Source: Gnetum montanum
Lineage: Eukaryota; Streptophyta; Gnetopsida; Gnetales; Gnetaceae
Direction of reading: 5' to 3'
DNA: 64,000 nt
Assembly: GCA_015680685.1 (NCBI GenBank)
Contig: MNCI01007982.1
Coordinates: forward strand, 115,148 to 179,147
In this document: piece by piece, positions 1-11,142 of the stretch
Numbering within the stretch: position 1 is the stretch's first letter
How the letters are laid out: each line of letters opens with the position of its first letter
Translations under genes and position numbers: made by a program
The notes under the pieces: generated by a model
What the model saw: the letters and a program-made list of their open reading frames with translations, nothing else
Database searches by the model: none
Told to the model about the DNA's origin: nothing

Positions 1-229
1 TTTCTCCTGGTAGCATAGAAGATAAGCCGAAAATACCAAAAAAATCACATACCTCGGACTTGCTTAACCATACACCGTGACACATAGAAGCAAGCCTGGG
101 AAGACAACGAACGATTAACCCCAAGTGTTTCTTGTGGCGTTAAGGCATTTAGTCTGCGGAGTTCGACCGGATCGCGTGTGCACGCTCGTATTCATATGGT
201 GGAGTGTAGGGGTACCTCGCCACTCATCA
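1..229 (+). mobile_element. LTR 3' portion, A-family (truncated by window start)
   Basis: Seen: the stretch ends in GTAGGGGTACCTCGCCACTCATCA, with the terminal CATCA at 225-229. The A-family LTRs ending at 23,997, 30,109 and 62,898 share this end and the phrase GAGTTCGACCGGATCGCGTG. Its 5' part lies outside the window. The following bases do not resemble the tRNA-Asp primer site found after the other 5' LTRs, so whether this is a 5', 3' or solo LTR cannot be told. Confidence 0.8.
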
Positions 230-235
230 GTGGGG

Positions 236-912
236 ATGTATAAGCAAATCATTGAGAAGGAGATCCGTATGGCCAAGGCCCACATCAACACTATCAGTGC
301 TCAACACATTGACTGGCGGGCCATATTGGACACATATGCATTTGTCCACCAAGTAGAAGTTAAGAACTGGGACCTGCAGATCCAGGACCTTATTGAATAC
401 ATGGAATTGGCAAACCTACAGTATGCCAACCTCGCCATGTTAACAGCAGGGTGCCTGAGAACAGAGCTCGAGCAACAGGTAGCCACCACCTACATCAAAT
501 ATGAAATGGAATTTGTAGAACGCAAGAAGATATTGCAAAAACTGGAGATTGCAAATTCTGAACTTGAGGTGGTTAAAGCAAGCTACCAGGGATAAAAGGG
601 TGTGGCAATAGACTTGGCTCGACGGCTTGCGGATTTTCAAGAATACAGAGATAAAGCTAGAGCCTACGAGGAGGAACGACGGGTGTTTGCAGCTTGGTAT
701 GTCAAGGCAAATCAAATGTTTCTGCAACTACCCTACCCATGGGAGGTGCTGACTCCATCAAACATTGGAACATTAGCATGGACGGCACAAGACCCTCGAA
801 CCGAAGAGGAGAAACTTTAGGCCATACTTCAACGCCATCAAGTCCCAAGACCTAGAGCACAAGATAAGGGAAAGGCACCCATGGAGAAGCCATCACCACC
901 AAGAACTACATG
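236..912 (+). pseudogene. Coiled-coil-like retroelement ORF, two internal stops
   Basis: The frame opens at ATG 236, seven bases after the LTR end, and runs about 225 codons to a TGA near 912. It is broken only by TAA at 593-595 and TAG at 818-820. The TAG is a likely former CAG, since the frame stays coding-like on both sides. The product is charged and helical, rich in heptad-like stretches such as YMELANLQYANLAML and RLADFQEYRDKARAYEEERR. It ends in a basic Pro/Lys tail (DKGKAPMEKPSPPR) of the kind seen at the ends of plant retroelement ORFs. It does not match the gag of elements A or D and has no zinc knuckle. It lies upstream of a PPT-like sequence and a downstream LTR, so it is probably an accessory ORF at the 3' end of a deleted Ty3/gypsy element. 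Function unknown. A captured host fragment is an alternative. Confidence 0.5.
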
Positions 913-1093
913 AGTTCCATCAATTTGGTAGCTATAGGATTTCCTTTGGTATTCTTTGTGTTGTGTCTCAATTTTGTTCTGATTCCACACTATGTCATGA
1001 ACCCATTCTTACCAATCAATAATCCCATACCTATCCACTATGTAATCAATGGAGCTTATTCTCACTATAACTCAAGGACGAGTTTTCATTCAG

Positions 1094-1104
1094 TCATGGG
1101 GGTA
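1094..1104 (+). other. Polypurine-tract-like site before LTR
   Basis: AGTCATGGGGGTA precedes the LTR start. The equivalent position in element A (ending 29,336) has AGTTATGGGGGTA, and LTR C (58,281) is preceded by AGTCATGGGAATA. The conserved G-rich run directly 5' of TGATG fits a plus-strand primer site. Confidence 0.55.
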
Positions 1105-1915
1105 TGATGAGTTGTCATTTTGTTGGCCGCGATATCGCATATGTGATATCACGTACGCGATATCGTAGCCTATCTCCTCATCTATAAATAACAGGTAGAC
1201 AGATCTGATAGGGAGTTCTTAGTTTTAGATTTTCTTTTAAGTGTTTAGTTTTAAGTAGTTCTTTTCTCAACCATTTTCTCCCAGTGCATGCCCACAGTGT
1301 GGTGATTGTAATTGTATGACATCCTTATTCGAGTGTGACATACTTGGACACACACATGATCGGTAATAAAGATCGAGATTACTTCATCATTGCAACATCT
1401 ACTTAGCTTAATTATTTATTTAATTGTTATTTACTATTTTCTTAGTTAGCATCTTCTTACCCTAAACTCCTGTTAAATGCAGAATGAGTGCAACTTGATC
1501 ACGAGCATTTAAGTGTGACTACTTGGTAACCCAGTAGCGTACCTAGGATCTGCGCTTGGTAATCCCAGTGGTAGTCATGCATGAGGTCCAAGATGTGTAC
1601 GGATGATTGAGGAATGGATGCTCATCGCACTTAGGCTAGCTTAGATTCTCTCTCACCCTCTCTCTCTTAGCTTAGTTAATATTATTTCCCATCATACCCA
1701 GGAATAGCATTAGTGTAGGAACACATCATACACCTCACTCTGGACTAAACCATACGTGACAAAGCTAATACTAGTCCAGGTGGGAAGACAGCAAACTATG
1801 ATCTAAGAGTATCTGTCTAGATATCACAACTAGTATGTCTGCGGAGTTCGACTGGATCGTGCGTGAAATGCTCGTATTCGTATGGTTGAGTGTAGGGGTA
1901 CCTCGCCACTCATCA
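1105..1915 (+). mobile_element. A-family LTR (diverged subfamily), 811 bp
   Basis: Bounded by TGATGA at 1105 and TCATCA ending 1915. Like the other A-family LTRs it has GCGATATCGC-type palindromes (about 1128-1170), a TATAAATA box at 1183-1190, and the phrase AACCCAGTAGCGTACCTAGG before a conserved 3' end. It is clearly more diverged from the LTR at 1-229 than that one is from element A's LTRs, so the two LTRs at this end may not be an original pair. Flank after the LTR: ATAAG; the partner flank is not visible. Confidence 0.8.
1183..1190 (+). promoter_or_regulatory. TATA box of LTR U3
   Basis: TATAAATA, 78 bp from the LTR start, in the position seen in the other A-family LTRs (23,282; 29,400; 62,175). 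Confidence 0.6.
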
Positions 1916-4235
1916 ATAAGGCAACTCTTCAAAGAGCACATAAGGATATGATCCTAGATCACCTAGATATCAATCCAAAAGAACCATCAATAGAACAACC
2001 TCGATGGTGTAAAAAAACCAAAGGGCACAAGCATATCACAACACGATTACAAAAACACTCTGATACCATCTATAACAACGTTGCCCTGACATTTTTTAGC
2101 ACCCCAAGGAATTCATTAAGATCCAATGGATCTAGGGTGGAAGACCTGGGGAATATGCCTCTAAAAAGAAAGCAACCCAAGAGAGAGTGTGAGCAGCAAC
2201 ACAACTTCTTAATATATGTATAGGAATGCACCTCAAGGAGGAAAACTAACTCCAAATGAGGACCTTGTAAACAAGCACACAAGCAACCCTATAGACAACA
2301 TCGGTGGGAAGGGGAAACGATGCATCTACGAGGGGTGATGCCTCACCCATAGAACCCTCTCAATCTAGTATAAGGTTTGGCTTGGCACCACATCAAAACT
2401 ATTCAATCCTGGTTGCCTACATATCTACGACCACTATAGAATCAGGGCCATGTAGTTTTCCAAGTGAGGGTAGTATGAAGAGAACTTAGAGAGAGTTGCG
2501 AAAGAGGGTGTCCTACTGTTGGCTTGGTACTGCTAAGCCGGAACGGGTTTTCTAACACTTGAGAGTCACCAAGTGCACCTCAAATTGTTCCATGGCCCTC
2601 GAACCATGGGAAGAGCCTAGGAGAACCACCACCTTGAGACATCTCTCACAACTTTGGTATCTTTTGATCTTTAGATTTTTTTTAATTACTTTTTTTATCT
2701 TTTGATAGATTTGTCAAACCTCTCATTAGCAATTCTTTTACCAATTGATTTGTAAATGGTCACTATCAAACCTGACACTTCTTGTTCAACACACAAGTAA
2801 TACATCCCAAATTTGCCAATTGATGAGTTGCATGTATGAAGCAAGATTCAACATTAGTAGCTAAAAAGAACTTGACATAACTATCAATAAGGCTCTTTTT
2901 GAAGTCAAGCACGTGATAAGGGTATAAATGCTTGTAAGAACTAGGGGGGTGATAATGATGTCATTATTTGAAATCTCAAAAAGTTTGGGTGAAGGATGAT
3001 GTTTTGCTTGATTTTTCACTGCATTGCATGAACTTCGAGGTGAAATGTGTTAGTAATTGACAATGCCACCTGATAGTTTTATTAAATACTAGCCTAGATA
3101 TATATTATATATATCTTTATAGTTTGGCCAAGAGAATCTACATTCAAACACAACCATTGAGTAAGGAACAAAACTAATGTTCAAATCATATACAATTTAA
3201 GGATGATTAACAAGGGAATCTTACTTTCAAAGTAAATTCAATGTGATCTTGCTTCCTATACCTTATCTCCATTTTCAAATGTTTCCTTAGCCGAATTTGT
3301 TTATGAGGAAATGTTATAGAATGTAGAGAACAAATTCGGCCAACATGCCAAGAATAATTTGCCAACATGACAAATGTTACAAAGTGAAGGTGTCTTATAC
3401 TTAAAATTAACAACACACCTCACAAAAACATGGTTCAATTTGATTAGAGGTAAACCCAAGATGTATAGCTAAACATGGTATATTTTATATTGGAAGTATA
3501 TTAGAAATATTATAAAAAAGTATAACAGTGTTGGGTTAGCATTCCGATGTGTTTAAACCTGACTTACACATCACAAGTCATATGATCTAGCCATGAAAGT
3601 AATTTTAGCATAAATGTTTTTTTAAATAATCCACAAATACAAATTGGGGTAATCCACAAATACAAATCACAAAAGACCTTTCAAATTTAGATTTGTCAAA
3701 AATTTACTAGTCACGCTGACACAATCTAGCCAAAATATGTTTATCAACCCAATGATACAATCACAAAATATGCTTTCAAAATTAGAATTATCAAAATTCT
3801 ACCAAAAAAAAAAAAACAATTAAGTGTTAGCCTAGAGGTGATTTGGAAGTTGCAAGTCATGGGTTCAATCCCAATGAGCAATGCTGAGTTATATAAAGTT
3901 TTAATTGGACTATAAATGTTGTGGAAATTCTACCTAAAATGGCTATTTCTAAATTGCATTAACAAACTTTACATCTTTTTTTTTTTTTTGGTTTACTTTT
4001 TATAATACAATAGTGTCTCACTAAAGCATTGGTTTGTAATTCACAAGTAGCAAGTTGGATTCAAGAGTGTAGCAAGTTAGATTTAAAAGTTGAAATCCAA
4101 AATTAATGAAACATAGATGCACCCCAAAATTTTATGTAGAAATTTATAATTCAGTGCAGCACTAGTATAATTTTGAGCCTATGTACCACTCGTACATAGC
4201 GGAAGGCAGTGGATAGCAAATATATTTCTTAACGA
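1916..4235. other. Unassigned spacer, no gene recognised
   Basis: The first 600 bases have moderate GC content and a 113-codon open frame that starts inside the LTR (to 2223), with no recognisable domain. From about 2650 the sequence is AT-rich with homopolymers (for example A runs near 3810 and T runs near 3980). I see no exon-intron structure on either strand. Confidence 0.5.
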
Positions 4236-4615
4236 GAGATCTAACTGTAATGTGACCGGTAAGCATCGAAACGTCCGGCGGGAGGAATTAAACATACTGG
4301 TAGACCACAGGTTTTGTCAAAATTCCGTACTTCTTGGTTAGTAACGTGTTTACCAATATCAATATACTCTGTTTTTTTCCGGTTGAGTGAAGTTGAGATC
4401 TAACAACCATGCGAAGGGTAGGAATCAAACCTGCCGGCGGTTGAAGAAAACAAAAATTCGAACATGTTTCTTGACCGGTAACCCGCAAATTTTGTCAAAA
4501 TGGAGCGTTCTTGATCAGGAATTTGTTGAGTGATAGATCTTGATATTTGTAAATGGAGATTTACCAGTTATGTAAACGGTAGGGAACAAACTCTACGGCG
4601 CTAGGAATCAAACCC
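4236..4615. repeat. Diverged tandem repeat, about 155-176 bp unit
   Basis: Three related blocks share GATCTAAC/GATCTTG, a G-rich phrase around GGTAGGAATCAAAC with GCCGGCGG, and TTTTGTCAAAAT followed by CGTTCTTG or CGTACTTC. TTTTGTCAAAAT occurs near 4314 and 4490. The block is noticeably more CpG-rich than its surroundings. Function unknown. Confidence 0.45.
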
Positions 4616-6419
4616 CACCCCCTCTGGTTCAACACGGAATGCCAGCTAAATGACAAAATTGTGGGCTCTAATTGCATGTCATCACATTCATTGTTGGCCA
4701 AATTCACTTCCAATCTGCAAATAGTCATTAATACAGTTGTACTATTAAACTTGAGAGTAAGAAATTTTGGTGGTAGAATGCTGCCATCGTCAGAAAATGG
4801 GTTTCTACAATTCCTACAGTGTGCAAGAGTTACACCTGCAAGCTTATAGTCAAAATAACAATTTGCTAAGTGGAGTCAAATTTCATAACTCTTTGGATTG
4901 GAGTTTGATGCAGAGTCTCATTGTGTTGTGTTCTGCAGAGGTGGTCAGACCTAATATATTGCAAGGATCCTTGTTGTCAATCCCAAAGAGTCTAGCTGGA
5001 GAATTACAAGGACTCAACTTTTTTCCTTATCTAACATTGATCTTTTGTCCAAAGGTTTACTTTTGCTGGAATCTCAAACTTTCTGATTATAGGGGTTTGA
5101 CACTTTGATACTTTGGTAGAACTTAGGTAGAAATCTGAGAATATAAAGGTTTTTAAGTGTAATTCAAGCTAGCAATTTTTAAGTGTAATTCAAGCTAGCA
5201 ATTTTGTCTACATAATACTTATCAATAAATGTAAGAACATATAGAAAGAATCAGTTAAAATAATTGGGATAAAATTGCAAAGCAATAGAAAACTCATGCA
5301 TAGGTTAATGGCAAAATAGAATTCATGTAGGCAATAGTCATATAGCAAAACACATACTGATTGGGACAAGGCTAGAATGATGATGAACAAAAAGAAACTC
5401 TCTAAACAAAATCTTTGATATTATTTAAACTTGATGTGTACCATAAAAATCCCATTTTTCACTAAAAGAGAGCTCAAAGTACAATAGAAGTTACAAAAAA
5501 TTTGCTTGTGCATGCAATTGTGAATTTGAGATTTAAAGAGAGTAAACTAAATTATTTTAAGAATAAAATTAATTATGTTCTGGATGCCATGGAAGCAAAA
5601 TTTCAATGGAATTTGTGAATTACAAGCAAAGTAAACAAAAGGTTACATAATTTTACTTCTATTTTAGTTTCTTTTAAAATGTAAGTAGAAATGAACGCAA
5701 ATCTTCATGGTTGTTTGGAGCACATCAAATTTGTTTATCTATTTTTCCTCATTTTATAAAATAACAAATCTTCTTATAATATCTTTGAATTATTTTCTAA
5801 GGATTTAGGTGCATTGTGGTTGAAATTGAGGTGGTCATGTGCTTTTAAAAAATGCTACCATAGTTATGAAGCTCTCCTTGTAGGATTTAGAGATATTGTA
5901 AAGCACATAGTTTAGATATTTGGCTAGAATAGTACTTTGGTATCACTTTACTAATAAGATAATAAACATAGTACTTTAATTTACAAAGCAACAAATTTAC
6001 CAACTAATTAATCCTAAATACATGTAGAAATATATTTTCACACAATGTAATTTTTAAGGAAATTTTTTAGCATACTAATTCATCATGATTGCGTTTACTC
6101 CAACAATGCTAACTCATTAGGCTCTTCATATAATTTGATTTGATGATTATTTTAATGGGTGATTGTTGCTGAATTCTCCTTAAATGTAGATTCTAACAAT
6201 GCTTCTAGATTGTACATATCTTAATATAGTATTCCAAAAGTCAAACTCATTGTGGACGAAATTTTAAGCCCTGGATCCTGTCATGGCTAAGGCTTCTTAG
6301 GATGTCCTACTCATCCCCACCACTATAATTATTGGCTTACTATGATTGCCTGATTGTTGCTATTATGTAATAATGGGTGCTTTTACATACTATTTCCACG
6401 TAATGCTTGAAGAGTTCAA
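4616..6419. other. AT-rich spacer, no gene recognised
   Basis: A 113-codon open frame (4767-5108) lacks any recognisable motif and overlaps another frame. The rest is AT-rich with stops in all frames. It contains the short tandem duplication listed at 5150-5201. Confidence 0.5.
5150..5201. repeat. Perfect 26-bp tandem duplication
   Basis: TTTTTAAGTGTAATTCAAGC plus TAGCAA occurs twice head to tail (5150-5175 and 5176-5201). Confidence 0.9.
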
Positions 6420-6973
6420 GGTCAACTACAATGTATTTTCCCAATGCTTTGAGTCTCTTTAGACTAAGGATTTGAAGTTCAAGTAGTTAACTTGTTGTGT
6501 AACAAGGATTTGCAAGTAAGAGGTTGCCACTTCAATTCACAATTCAGGCATCCTTATATTCCTTTTTATATCTTAAAGTGCAAACAACTTCAAAACAGGT
6601 TAATAAATTTTGACTTCTAAATGTGAAAGAATTTATAGCAAATGGGTAGGAGGGGGAAAATGCTGGCTATATCTTTGAGAGCTGTAAATAACCTTACTTT
6701 AAATAAATTAGTTCTTGAAGTTAAATAAATTTCCAAAAGTTGCATTAAGACTATAAGGACTTTTAAAAGTGAAAATTTATAACAAATGTGCACGATGAAA
6801 AAAACAGTTCATCCAACTTTAATTACATATGCTATTACTAGTTCATTGAGGCTATGTTACAAGTTAATTGAACTCATTCATAATACTAGCTCATTGGAAA
6901 AATACTTATTCCTCCATGCTGATGTTCTCTCAAATTTTGTTCTAATCCTTGCTGCTACTAAAGTTTGCATTCC

Positions 6974-7155
6974 AACACCTTTTTTCGAAAAATTTACGTA
7001 ATGTCATGAACATTCAAGCTGTGGTATTGAATCTTGGAAATCAACCATTATGCTTTTGTTTGTTAACACCTTTTTTCGAAAAATTTACGTAATGTCATGA
7101 ACATTCAAGCTGTGGTATTGAATCTTGGAAATCAACCATTATGCTTTTGTTTGTT
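6974..7155. repeat. Perfect 91-bp tandem duplication
   Basis: Copy 1 is 6974-7064 and copy 2 is 7065-7155, both starting AACACCTTTTTTCGAAAAAT and ending TGCTTTTGTTTGTT, identical by eye at every base. The partner copy in the segmental duplication (about 13,670-13,780) has only one unit, so this arose after the segmental duplication or is an assembly artefact. Confidence 0.9.
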
Positions 7156-7323
7156 AATCAACGAATAAAGACAGTTGATTAAGAAACTCATTAAAGCAGG
7201 TGTTTTTTACATCAAGAGGGAATGCTTCCTTAGGGCCTTATGTCAGGGTGATGTCAGTTTGATAACCGATGTTTGAAAACATGATTCACGAAATTGTGTT
7301 AGGACTTCAATTTTGTTCATGAA

Positions 7324-7409
7324 GTTTTGATACTACGTTTCGTGTCTGAGAAGATAAGACAGTAATCTCGTAGAGGTTTTGATACTACGTTTCGTGTTTG
7401 AGAAGATAA
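7324..7409. repeat. Two near-identical 34-bp direct repeats, 52-bp spacing
   Basis: GTTTTGATACTACGTTTCGT followed by GT(C/T)TGAGAAGATAA occurs at 7324-7357 and 7376-7409, differing by one base. Confidence 0.85.
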
Positions 7410-7739
7410 AAGTCATAAAGATGTCGCAAGTTATACAGTAATGTGCGGAGACTTCAGATAATTAATTCATGTTTATGAACAGAATTTATCTCTTCTGCAC
7501 TATCAACAATATCTTTCAGGTTCACCTTATTTGTTGCAGTCCTGCTATCAAACGCTGACACATAGGAACAGGATACATTTATATTATCGGTGACCAAAGT
7601 GATTTCTGAGTTATCACTTTGTTTTCATTATGCTGCAATTTTAAAGTATCCTTTTATTGTTTTATCCCAATTTGAAATTCCTGTTTCCCTAACCAGATTG
7701 TTGCTGGTGTTATTCTCTAATTACCTTCAAGACTTCAAT

Positions 7740-9302
7740 CTAAAGAATAATTTTTAGTAGTACAGCTTCCATGTCCAAGGCATTGGACCAGCCATAGACC
7801 TGAGCTTCAACTGTTTCACGATGTTCCTCAATCAAATTCCACAGCGGGTATCTGAGATGACAAATTCTCAGTTTCAGGATACTGTTAGATTTTTAAAATC
7901 AATCTCAACCATTCTAATTTCAAACATGAATCACTGCATCAGAGCACTTACCTTTTCCTGGGCAGAACATGATCTATACCTCTCAGTTTTAAAGAGGGGC
8001 AGAAATCTCCATTCCCATCACCCACGTAAATATATCTTTTGTCATAGTTTGAGGCCATCATCTCTTTTACTATAGCTCCCTGCTAACAAAATACAGATCC
8101 TCCTGTAATTATTTAACCTTTAAAAAACACTTTAAGGTAAAGAGGGTTAAAATGTTGTGAATTAAACAAACCTTGCACATATTGGGAGGGCATAAGGGAC
8201 AGCCATGGGGTGGCTTGTTGGTGAAGGGATGGTAGGGATTAATTCTAAGCCGTCCATTTTCCTCCACAGTTGCAGGATTCGTCTTGATTTCTGTGAAGCA
8301 CTGCAAAAGCCCATGGTGTCCTAGAATTGTATTTATAGAGTACATGTTTACATCACTCACTATTCTCAAATCACCTGTTTATCCAAAGCATTAAGACTTA
8401 GGTTTCAAACCATATCCTTCAATATTTCATTGGAAAATTTGGATCTAACAAAAAACGAACCAACTTGGCCTGGGTAATACTAATTACAAACATGGGTTTA
8501 AATATTTCTAGAAATTAGACATAGGTAAAATGTTCATAGTATATCTTGCCAACGCAAGAGGCAAAGTAATATTGTCAATCCCCAAAATGCCGAGAGATGC
8601 CATAATTAGGCAATATGCGATATAGTAAATTGTATCATTTCAATGAGATTGACGATGTATCCTTGATTGACAACAATGAAGTAAAAATACTAATCAAACC
8701 TACCCAAAGTGGATAGGAGAAGACTATAGTGGATAGGAGAAGACTATGGTGTGAGAAAAAACTGATAAAGCAATATGAGTAATAAAATAAAAGAGCATTT
8801 GTAAAGAGGATAACAAAATGCAAGCTTTAAAAAGCACCACCCCATAGCGTTGAGTAGTCTTAGAGCTGATGCAGTAGCAGGATGCAGAGGAACAGCCTTT
8901 ACTGCTTTCTCAATATCTGAAATGGATCTTCCTTGAGAATGTAGCTCCCCCATCATCTTGTCCTGCAACATTTGGTGAAATTAGTCATCAGCCCAAAATA
9001 ACTGAAACCATTGCTGTATATATTAGGAAAACCAAACTCAAAAATATTGGAAGTGGCTAAAACTCTAAAACAATCTCCCCCATCAAAATAAACAAAAACA
9101 GGAATTGGCCACTTGGGTGCTGTAAATGAACTGTTACCATCGAACTGTTCCATGGAAGAGTGGTGAGAAAGGCTCAAACATGTTAGCAAGCCCAAACTTC
9201 TCCATGATGAACTGGTCACAGTCACAGTCAATTAACGTAAGATCAAAATCAAAATCAAAATCAAACACAATAACTGTGTTGCTTCCTACCTAGCATCTCC
9301 AT
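7740..9302 (-). pseudogene. PHOSPHO-like HAD phosphatase (PPsPase1/PS2-like), five exons, with frame lesions
   Basis: Family: plant haloacid-dehalogenase phosphatases of the PHOSPHO1 / thiamine-phosphate or pyrophosphate phosphatase group; substrate cannot be fixed from sequence. Exons on the minus strand: E1 9302-9138, E2 8962-8841, E3 8374-8172, E4 8079-7952, E5 7851-7740. E1 has HAD motif I (DFDLTLIDCD, nucleophile Asp). E2 reads DKMMGELHSQGRSISDIEKA. E3 has LRIVSDVNMYS (motif II Ser) and the Cys-rich CPLCPPNMCK. E4 has VGDGNGDFCPSLKL (motif III) and HVLPRK. E5 has YPLWNLIEEH and ends LLKIIL-TAG; the stop is shared with the duplicate. The donors at 9137, 8171 and 7951 and the acceptors of E2-E5 are GT/AG. 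Lesions: the ATG at 9302 is out of frame with motif I, E1 has a 1-base frameshift before PWNSSM, the E2/E3 junction gives an immediate stop unless about two bases are restored, and motif I has an expanded TTTGAT tract. Probably a recent pseudogene. Miscalled bases or another start are alternatives. Confidence 0.85.
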
Positions 9303-10824
9303 GAATGCTTTCCGTTGCTACACAGGGAGGAAAGACGAAGCAGAAAAAATGAAGTATTCTGCTTTCTCAACAAAACTCAATGTATATGCTTCTGCAAATA
9401 TGAAAGTCAGAGGAGAATGATCAGAACGTTCCTCATACTTCTTGAATTTATGGTTGGTTATCTCAACATTTGCAAACCTGCTGGGCTAGCTGGCCTTTAC
9501 ACACCTATTGGTTATTTTGTTACCATGCAAATAAATATCCCATGGTTGGGTGCATACAGATATTTGAATATGTAGTCATTCACAGCCCATAATGCAGCCA
9601 ATCATTCATCCTCCATAATGCATATAATAATTGATGGACAGCTAGTAATGCAATTATTTATCCATGGCTAATTGATGAAGACAAGATGATGTGGACATCA
9701 AACAGGCCAAAGTAACATCTCTCCATGGATGGGATCTTTCCTTAGAGTTTTGGCATGTTTGGGAGTGTTTTGGGCCTATTTTGATGAATTTAGGATGTTT
9801 TGGGGGCTATGGGGACTTGTTTGGAGGTGTCTAGAGGTTCCAAGCCTTGAAACAAGAATATTTGTATTTTGGCCTTCCAAAGGAGATTTCTCATCTATAA
9901 GTGAGACGTTTCATTTGTGTTGTAGACATCTTTGCTGAGACATCCCACATGATCCTTTACACTTGGGAAAGATGTCTCCTGTTTCTCATAGATGTCTCCC
10001 ATAGATTTTAACAGACATTAAATTGAATAATAAATTGGAGGGAAGATGAAGTGACAAGGGGGAAAAAGATATAAATAGACTACTTGGGCCTTCAATTTGA
10101 AGAAGAGAGTCTAGAGAAAGAAAAGGAGAGTCTAAAGTGAGTCTAGATAGATAGAGAGAGTGTAGGAAGGTGAGAGAAGAGTACAATGAGAGATAGAGTC
10201 TTGGCAAGGTGCCTTGATGATCATCTTTGTGAGTGAGTGATTGCTTTGATTTAGTGTGTGAGAGTTGATTAAAAGAATTGTGCTTCCTTTCATATGTAAA
10301 TTCTCCATTTGAGCAAGAATAAAGCTTTCATTTTCCTTTTCTTGTTCAAATTTGCTATTTTGTGACTTTGAGAGAGCTTGGATTGTGGAATCCATGGGAA
10401 CTCCTCATCACAAGAACCATATATTAGATTTTTTGGACATATTTGTCACTGTATAATTTTATTTTTACCACTCGACATTCCTACTAACATTTTGAGGAAC
10501 TCTACTATAAAAAAAGGGTGTGAAAGAACTTCTGCAACAACATGTTGGGCCTATATGAGAGAGTAGTATCTTAGTGTGGGCTCTTGAATAGTTTGTGAGT
10601 AAAGTGAGGCAACCGCCATTCACATAAGGTTAGATATTGTCATCTCTTTGATTACAAGTACTATCTTTTTTTTTTAATTGTATGGTATAATAGTTATGTT
10701 GTAATAAACTAGAGTGTTGAGTATTTAATTGCAGATATTTGAAATATAGTCAATGTAAAACTGTTGTTCATCTTCATCATTTTAATGCTCTTAATATTTA
10801 GTTTACATCTCGTTAACACTACCA
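9303..10824. other. Spacer, possible unassigned LTR-like sequence
   Basis: No coding exon recognised. 9303-9700 is upstream of the phosphatase gene and would hold its minus-strand promoter; I see no convincing TATA box. 9720-10,660 has LTR-like texture: a G/T-rich start, a purine-rich GAGAGTCTAGAGAAAG stretch (10,100-10,200), and an AATAAAG near 10,319. No terminal pair was found. Confidence 0.35.
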
Positions 10825-11073
10825 TGTCCATCTCATGCTATAAATATGGTTACAAGGAAGCCTTTAAATTGGTGTGTTTGGCTTTCATCCCCATACTTTT
10901 CTTTTTTCCCATTCTCTGATGTTCATTGTGTTTCAAAAATTTTCTCAGAGCGGACATAAAGATCCAGAATCTATTTCTTGTTGGTGTTTTTCTTGTTTTT
11001 CCCCAAGATATATTATTGTGTTTTTTTTGTTGATTTATTTTTTACTGTTATCACGAATGATCTAAAAATCACA
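10825..11073 (+). mobile_element. Copia miniature 5' LTR
   Basis: TG...CA bounded, with a TATAAATATGG box near 10,841. Matches the 3' LTR through TTGGCTTTCATCCC(C/T)AT and the TTGATTTATTTTTT(A/C)CTGTTATCA(C/T)GA end. Confidence 0.8.
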
Positions 11074-11075
11074 AT

Positions 11076-11087
11076 TGGTATTAGAGG
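11076..11087 (+). other. Primer binding site, tRNA-iMet type
   Basis: TGGTATTAGAGG starts two bases after the LTR and matches the usual copia site TGGTATCAGAGC with a C-to-T and a final-base change. Confidence 0.8.
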
Positions 11088-11142
11088 CAAGTTATTTCTT
11101 GGTGGTTTTTTCTTCTTTTGTGGTGTTGTTTGATTTCAAGGT

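Larger units (their letters stand above)
6420..8120. repeat. Segmental duplication, copy 1 (partner 13,300-14,890)
   Basis: Colinear matches with 13.3-14.9 kb run through non-coding and exonic sequence. Examples are the CTACTAAAGTTTGCATTCCAA block near 6956 versus 13,657, ACATTCAAGCTGTGGTATTGAA versus ACATTCAAGCTTTGGTATTGAA, and phosphatase exons 4-5 with their intron. The break lies in intron 3 of the gene, where element B0 is inserted in the partner copy. Confidence 0.8.

Noticed and set aside
1-1915. LTRs at 1-229 and 1105-1915 as an original pair of one short element
   Set aside because: Their 3' 230 bases are too different from each other compared with element A's LTR pair, and no primer site follows 229; pairing left open.
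8953-9231. 92-codon minus-strand frame as the first exon of the phosphatase
   Set aside because: It is out of frame with HAD motif I and reads through the intron; the frame with DFDLTLID is the right one.
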